Source: an uncultured Bacteroidota bacterium
Lineage (GTDB): Bacteria; Bacteroidota; Bacteroidia; Flavobacteriales; Flavobacteriaceae
Assembly (NCBI GenBank): GCA_902619855.1
Contig: CACNGE010000001.1
Location: 1 to 64,000, forward strand
Reading direction: 5' to 3'
DNA length: 64,000 nt
Under the pieces are notes generated by a model. That model had not been told where the DNA came from, ran no database searches, and saw nothing but the letters and a program-made list of their open reading frames with translations. The translations under genes and the position numbers were made by a program. The number at the start of each line of letters is the position of its first letter. The first letter of the stretch is position 1. Positions 58,866 through 64,000 of this stretch are shown piece after piece.

Positions 58866-59339
58866 ATGAGTGCGGTTTCTTACTATACGCCCGAGGGGCT
58901 AAAAAAACTTCGTGATGAACTCAACCATTTGAGAGATGTTGAACGACCAAAAGCATCACAGGCAATTGCAGAGGCTCGTGACAAAGGCGACTTGAGCGAG
59001 AATGCTGAGTATGATGCAGCCAAAGAAGCGCAGGGTCTTCTTGAATTAAAAATTTCAAAGCTAGAAGCAACACTAGCTAACGCAAGAGTGATTGACGAAT
59101 CTCAACTCGATGACTCCAAGGTTCATGTACTCTCAACAGTAAACATCCGGAATGTAGCCAACAATATGGAAATGACCTATACTTTGGTTGCTGAGAGTGA
59201 AGCAGATATTAAGACTGGGAAAATTTCAGTTAGCTCTCCCATTGGGAAGGGTCTATTAGGTACCAGTGTTGGTGATATTGCTGAAGTCATTGTGCCAAAT
59301 GGGGTGTTGAAGTTCAAAATTCTATCAATCAACAGATAA
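58866..59339 (+). CDS. greA: Transcription elongation factor GreA
   Basis: YYTPEGLKKLRDELNHLRDVERPKASQAIAEARDKGDLSENAEYDAAKEAQG. TATATTTG promoter-like motif at 58812-58819. Confidence 0.97.
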   Translation: MSAVSYYTPEGLKKLRDELNHLRDVERPKASQAIAEARDKGDLSENAEYDAAKEAQGLLELKISKLEATLANARVIDESQLDDSKVHVLSTVNIRNVANNMEMTYTLVAESEADIKTGKISVSSPIGKGLLGTSVGDIAEVIVPNGVLKFKILSINR

Positions 59340-59341
59340 AA

Positions 59342-59731
59342 ATGCCTTCTATTTTTACTAGAATTATCAATGGTGAAATTCCTTCATATAAAATTGATGA
59401 GGATGAGCATTGTTATGCCTTTTTGGATATTAACCCCAATGCTGTAGGTCATACATTATGTGTTCCAAAGCAAGAAGTTGACAAGCTTTTTGACTTAGAT
59501 CAAGAAATCTATATGCACCTGATGCAGTTTTCAAAACGAATTGCAGTTGCGCTTGAGCAAGCAGTACCCTGCAAAAGAGTAGGCATGGCTGTAGTCGGAC
59601 TGGAAGTACCACACGCTCATGTTCATCTGATTCCCATTCATCAGATGACTGATATGAGCTTTCAAACCAAAGTAAATATGCAGGAAGAAGATTTTATTTC
59701 ACTTGCGAAAAAAATCAGATCGAAAATTTAG
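59342..59731 (+). CDS. HIT family protein
   Basis: SIFTRIINGEIPSYKIDEDEHCYAFLDINPNAVGHTLCVPK; HAHVHLIP. Confidence 0.95.
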   Translation: MPSIFTRIINGEIPSYKIDEDEHCYAFLDINPNAVGHTLCVPKQEVDKLFDLDQEIYMHLMQFSKRIAVALEQAVPCKRVGMAVVGLEVPHAHVHLIPIHQMTDMSFQTKVNMQEEDFISLAKKIRSKI

Positions 59732-59732
59732 C

Positions 59733-60896
59733 TTACCTCTTTAAAGCGATTTCAAAATGTGTCCCTTTATTTTCTGCTGTTGAGCGCACTTGAATACTCC
59801 CCTGGTGATAGTCTTCAATAATTCTTCGACATAATGATAACCCCAACCCCCAGCCTCTCTTTTTTGTTGTCACACCAGGCTGGAAAATACGATTGATCAA
59901 CTGCTTTGGAATGCCCTTCCCATTGTCAATTACGTGTATGCGTACTTTATCTTTTTCATCAGCGATTGAGAGTTCAATGGTTCCTTTTCCCACAACTGCA
60001 TCAATGGAATTATTAAGTAGGTTTTCAATCACCCAACAATAGAGTTCCTTGTTAATAGTTAGATTGATTTTAGTAGCACTGGCGTTAAATTCAAATTCTA
60101 TTCCTTGACTGGCTTTTCCTGAAAGATAATCATAAACTTCGCGAGAGCTACTGACAATATCGGTTTCTGTTTTGACAGGAAGAGAACCAATTTTAGAAAA
60201 TCGATTGGTGATGGTTTCCAAACGCTTTAGGTCAGCTTCCATGGGCGTCGTTATTTTTTCTTTTATTCCTTTAGATTTCAAAATCGAAACCCATCCCATG
60301 AGTGATGATAAGGGTGTTCCCAATTGATGGGCAGTTTCCTTGGCCATGCCTGTCCAAAGTTTATTTTGAATAGCAATTTGAGACGTACGTAAATAAAAAT
60401 ACACCAAAGCACCAATGGTCAATAAAAGCAATATCAAAGCACTTGGGTACAATTTTAGTTTTTCGAGCGTAGCCGATTGCCCATAGTACATGCGTTGATT
60501 CACAGCATTTTCAAAAACAATTTCGATGGGGTCATTTTGTTTTTTTAAATTTTCTAAAGTGTTTTTTAGGAGAAAAGAGTCTTTGATAAGAGCACGTTGG
60601 GGGTTAATATTATTGAATGAAATGATCTTATCATTTTCATCAACGACAATCATGGGGATACTATTTTCACTTGTTAGCACTTTAAAAATCAAAGGATCAA
60701 CATCGTCGTTTAGGTCAATGTCTTTTACAAACTGTTTTTGGGCAAGCGCCCAAACTTCCATTCTTTGACGTTCATCGATTTCGGTTTGTTTGACCAGTCG
60801 AAAAAGGCTCCAAAGAATCAACGCAACTGTGGCAGACAGTAAGATAAGTATTACCAGGCGGGACTGTGAATTCAAATAGAAAGCAGGAGTTTTCAT
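59733..60896 (-). CDS. Membrane sensor histidine kinase
   Basis: Two TM segments, KETAHQLGTPLSSLMGW H-box, NLLNNSIDAV N-box, KGIPKQLINRIFQPGVTTKKRGWGLGLSLC. ATG at 60896 preferred. Confidence 0.92.
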   Translation of the reverse strand: MKTPAFYLNSQSRLVILILLSATVALILWSLFRLVKQTEIDERQRMEVWALAQKQFVKDIDLNDDVDPLIFKVLTSENSIPMIVVDENDKIISFNNINPQRALIKDSFLLKNTLENLKKQNDPIEIVFENAVNQRMYYGQSATLEKLKLYPSALILLLLTIGALVYFYLRTSQIAIQNKLWTGMAKETAHQLGTPLSSLMGWVSILKSKGIKEKITTPMEADLKRLETITNRFSKIGSLPVKTETDIVSSSREVYDYLSGKASQGIEFEFNASATKINLTINKELYCWVIENLLNNSIDAVVGKGTIELSIADEKDKVRIHVIDNGKGIPKQLINRIFQPGVTTKKRGWGLGLSLCRRIIEDYHQGSIQVRSTAENKGTHFEIALKR

Positions 60897-60975
60897 CTGC
60901 CAACTAAGATAATTGATTTTAAATAATGTTTTCAAACACAAAATATGTAGTTTTGTTTGTATCGAGACAAATCTT

Positions 60976-61338
60976 ATGGAAGTTTTAGGACGTATCAAAC
61001 ACATATACGAAACCAAAGAATATGGAAGCAATGGCTTTCGAAAGCGTGAGCTTGTTGTAACCACTGAAGAGCAATATCCACAACACCTATTATTGGAGTT
61101 TGTGCAAGACAAATGTGACTTGCTCAATTCTTTTTCTGAAAATGATCGAGTGAAGGTTGGCATTAATTTGCGTGGGCGAGAATGGCAAAGTCCACAAGGA
61201 GAGACAAAGTTCTTTAATTCTATTCAAGGCTGGCGAATCGAATCTTTAGAGCAGTCGGGAACACCAGAATCCCCACCACCACCATTCGACCCTGCTGAAA
61301 ACACCAACACGGAGGCACCAGACGACTTGCCTTTTTAA
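60976..61338 (+). CDS. DUF3127 family protein with SSB-like C-terminal tip
   Basis: MEVLGRIKHIYETKEYGSNGFRKRELVVTTEEQYPQHLLLEFVQDKCDLL...; ends EAPDDLPF. Confidence 0.85.
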   Translation: MEVLGRIKHIYETKEYGSNGFRKRELVVTTEEQYPQHLLLEFVQDKCDLLNSFSENDRVKVGINLRGREWQSPQGETKFFNSIQGWRIESLEQSGTPESPPPPFDPAENTNTEAPDDLPF

Positions 61339-61350
61339 ACAGGCTTAATT

Positions 61351-61983
61351 ATGTATCGCTTGACCGATGCTTTATTGTTTCCTTCGCCAGAACAAGCCTC
61401 TGCTGAGGGAATTGTTGCTGTTGGGGGAGACTTGAAACCTGAGCGAGTTATGCTCGCCTATCGCAAAGGAATTTTTCCCTGGTTTGAATCTGATGACTTT
61501 CTACTCTGGTGGAGCCCAGACCCCAGGATGGTCCTGTTTCCAGATCAAGTCAAAATCTCGAAAAGCATGCGCGCAGTCTTGCGAAAAAAACAGTTTGAAG
61601 TGACCTTCAATAAGGCTTTCGATGATGTTGTAGAAGCCTGTGCAAAAGTCAAACGCTTTGGACAAAATGGAACTTGGATCACCCCTGGACTTATGGAAGC
61701 ATACTCAACACTTCACACCCAAGGTCATGCCCACTCTGTTGAGGTATGGGAGGAAGGCGTTCTTGTGGGGGGTCTGTATGGTGTTGACTTGGGCACTGTG
61801 TTCTGTGGAGAGAGTATGTTTTCAAAAGCCAATAATGCCAGTAAGGTTGCCCTTATTTCACTTGCCAAAGAACTCAAAAAAAACAAGTACGAACTCATCG
61901 ACTGTCAAGTGCCGACACAACACCTTGCCAGCATGGGTGCAGAATCAATTCCCAGATCGGAATTCTTGACTTATTTGTCCTAA
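61351..61983 (+). CDS. aat: Leucyl/phenylalanyl-tRNA-protein transferase
   Basis: FPSPEQASAEGIVAVGGDLKPERVMLAYRKGIFPWF, WWSPDPRMVL, LVGGLYGVDLGTVFCGESMFS. Confidence 0.96.
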   Translation: MYRLTDALLFPSPEQASAEGIVAVGGDLKPERVMLAYRKGIFPWFESDDFLLWWSPDPRMVLFPDQVKISKSMRAVLRKKQFEVTFNKAFDDVVEACAKVKRFGQNGTWITPGLMEAYSTLHTQGHAHSVEVWEEGVLVGGLYGVDLGTVFCGESMFSKANNASKVALISLAKELKKNKYELIDCQVPTQHLASMGAESIPRSEFLTYLS

Positions 61984-62550
61984 CTTCTTTACCTCTTTAT
62001 ATCGAGAACAGCTGACCAAGTGGTCGTTTACCATCCCTGTTGCCTGCATATGTGCATAGACAATCGTACTTCCAACAAAATTAAATCCATGTTTTTTGAG
62101 AGATAAACTCATCTGATCGGACAGTGCTGTTGTTGAGGGTACCTGATCGATTGTCTGGTATGTGTTTTGAATGGGTTGATAATCGACAAACGACCATAAA
62201 AATTTACCAAAAGAAAGCTTTGACTGCTGGATGTTTAAAAATATTTGTGCATTATTTATTGCAGCTTTGATTTTAAGTCGATTGCGAATAATTCCACGAT
62301 CGCTACACAATACATCTATTTTCTTCTTGTCATAGCGTGCGATCTTTTGCGCATCAAAGTTGTCGAAAGCCTTGCGAAAGTTCTCCCTTTTACGAAGTAT
62401 TGTCAACCAGTTGAGACCTGCTTGAAAAGTCTCAAGAAGGAGAGTTTCAAAAAGCTTCTCATCGTCATAAATGGGCACTCCCCATTCGGTATCGTGATAG
62501 ATTTTATAATCAGGCTGGGCTTCACACCAAGGGCAACGATTTTTTTTCAT
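61945..62550 (-). CDS. tag: DNA-3-methyladenine glycosylase I
   Basis: RCPWCEAQPDYKIYHDTEWGVPIYDDEKLFETLLLETFQAGLNWLTILRKRENFRKAF. Confidence 0.96.
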   Translation of the reverse strand: MKKNRCPWCEAQPDYKIYHDTEWGVPIYDDEKLFETLLLETFQAGLNWLTILRKRENFRKAFDNFDAQKIARYDKKKIDVLCSDRGIIRNRLKIKAAINNAQIFLNIQQSKLSFGKFLWSFVDYQPIQNTYQTIDQVPSTTALSDQMSLSLKKHGFNFVGSTIVYAHMQATGMVNDHLVSCSRYKEVKKLGQISQEFRSGN

Positions 62551-63248
62551 GATGAGGCATAGAGGTTTTTTTCAAATGTTTCTATTGTAATCGAATCGGA
62601 AAGATTGTGGTTTCCTATGGCTGTACGGCATAAGCTTTTAAGATAGCCACCAACACCAAGAGCTTGCCCAAAGTCGTGTGCGATCGATCGTATATATGTG
62701 CCTTTGCCACAACAGATTCGAAAGGCCACATTCGGAAGAGTAATGTTGGTGATTTCAAAGTCATAAACAATCACCTCCCGGCTTTTGATTTCAACTTGTT
62801 CACCAGCTCTTGCGTGTTCGTAGAGGCGTTTACCCTTGCGCTTAATCGCAGAAAACAGGGGTGGTTTTTGTTGGATATTTCCAACAAATCGTCTTGTGGC
62901 ATGCTTTATATCATTTTCAGTCAACTTTGTGGGGTCAGACTGAGGAATGACTTCTGTCTCGAGGTCGTAGGAAGGAGTGGTTGCACCAAGACAAATCGTG
63001 CCAGTATAGGTCTTATCAGTCGCTATTAGATCTTGAATTTGCTTGGTTTTTTTTCCTGTACAAACAAGCATTAGTCCAGTCGCCAAAGGATCTAAAGTGC
63101 CTGCATGACCCACTTTTATTTTTTTAATTTCAAATCGTTTTCGCAGAAGCCAATGGATTTTATTGACCACCTGAAAGGATGTCCATTCCAAGGGTTTGTT
63201 GACAAGTAGTACTTGTCCATTTTGAAAATCATCTAGTTGACACATCAC
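62547..63248 (-). CDS. truB: tRNA pseudouridine(55) synthase TruB
   Basis: LLVNKPLEWTSFQVVNKI, KVGHAGTLDPLATGLMLVCTGKKTK, GTYIRSIAHDFG. Confidence 0.97.
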   Translation of the reverse strand: MMCQLDDFQNGQVLLVNKPLEWTSFQVVNKIHWLLRKRFEIKKIKVGHAGTLDPLATGLMLVCTGKKTKQIQDLIATDKTYTGTICLGATTPSYDLETEVIPQSDPTKLTENDIKHATRRFVGNIQQKPPLFSAIKRKGKRLYEHARAGEQVEIKSREVIVYDFEITNITLPNVAFRICCGKGTYIRSIAHDFGQALGVGGYLKSLCRTAIGNHNLSDSITIETFEKNLYASS

Positions 63249-64000
63249 AGTTGAGAAGTCACAATTGCAATGGTTCCAACACCTGCGCAGTAGTAAGCAA
63301 AATAGCGCAACTTAGATCGCTTGACTAGCGAAATCATCCACTGACAAGCAAGATACCCACTGACAAAGGCAGCAATAAACCCAGCGATCACTGGTCCTAT
63401 AGAGAGGCTTTCATGCGAAAGTCCACCATCTAAAACTTTTTTCACCATACTTCCCAAAATAAGCGGAACAACCATCAGGAATGAAAATCGAGCAGCTTTG
63501 TCTCTGGTAACACCCAAGAGCAAGCTCGTGGCAATGGTCGCACCACTTCTCGAAACACCAGGAAGAATTGCAAAGGCCTGTGCAACGCCAATCCACAAAG
63601 CCTTGGGAAGGGATATTTTTTTCAGATTTTCTGAGGGCTTATCAGCGATATAAAGAAGTGCTGCAGTCACCCATAACATCAGTCCTACAAGTAGAATGTT
63701 ACCAAAAAAATAACTTCCAATTGCCTCTTCAAAAAAAAACCCAACCAAGGCAGCTGGCATCATTGATAGAATGATTTGAAGACTGAATTGAGTCGATTTG
63801 TTGTTGGAAAATCGAAACAAATCACGAATGATTTCCCAAACGTCGTCACGAAAAACAACTAGTGTTGCAAGCGCTGTTGCGCCATGGACAACAATAGTGA
63901 AAATCAAATTTTCATCTGTCTTATTTTGATTTTCAAACAGGGCTTGTGTCAGCTCTAAATGACCACTTGACGAGACAGGTAAAAATTCGGTAATCCCTTG
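63245..64000 (-). CDS. uppP: Undecaprenyl-diphosphate phosphatase, 5' end truncated by window edge
   Basis: Reading back to 64000 gives QGITEFLPVSSSGHLELTQALFENQNKTDEN before the ORF-track start; internal ILPGVSRSGATI. Confidence 0.96.
   Translation of the reverse strand, partial: QGITEFLPVSSSGHLELTQALFENQNKTDENLIFTIVVHGATALATLVVFRDDVWEIIRDLFRFSNNKSTQFSLQIILSMMPAALVGFFFEEAIGSYFFGNILLVGLMLWVTAALLYIADKPSENLKKISLPKALWIGVAQAFAILPGVSRSGATIATSLLLGVTRDKAARFSFLMVVPLILGSMVKKVLDGGLSHESLSIGPVIAGFIAAFVSGYLACQWMISLVKRSKLRYFAYYCAGVGTIAIVTSQL

Overview
The window is a 64 kb piece of a Bacteroidota chromosome, most like Flavobacteriaceae. Supporting signs are TAnnTTTG promoters, T9SS C-terminal sorting domains, a mutY-ssb-gldE-gldD cluster and several TonB-dependent receptors. 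Most of it is core housekeeping: folK-dNK fusion, trmH-like, mutS, sucAB, tatD, exbB/exbD, atpDC, recX, rng, HU, mutY, ssb, gldE/gldD, an M16 peptidase pair, rplU/rpmA, ahcY, greA, HIT, aat, tag, truB and uppP. Three tRNAs are visible (Gly-GCC, Leu-TAA, Ser-GGA), and there is a TPP riboswitch ahead of a TonB receptor. The main accessory region (about 4.5-15.7 kb) follows the tRNA-Gly/tRNA-Leu pair. Here short gene cassettes encoding membrane, secreted or lipoproteins are separated by a recurring imperfect repeat. Each repeat joins a tRNA D-arm-like segment to a copy of the tRNA-Leu 3' flank and terminator hairpin. Two copies match at 51 of 54 bases and bracket a T9SS/S74-fibre cassette. I consider this the best candidate for an undescribed modular insertion system. 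Other points of interest are a 30-aa basic ORF missed by the ORF track, a putative extracellular-DNA utilisation locus, reversed umuC-umuD order, a thiamine salvage locus with DUF4301, a DUF3127 protein with an SSB-like C-terminal tip, and an L21 with a lysine/alanine-rich and SAP/Rho-N-like tail. All assignments come from reading the sequence by eye; no database search was run.
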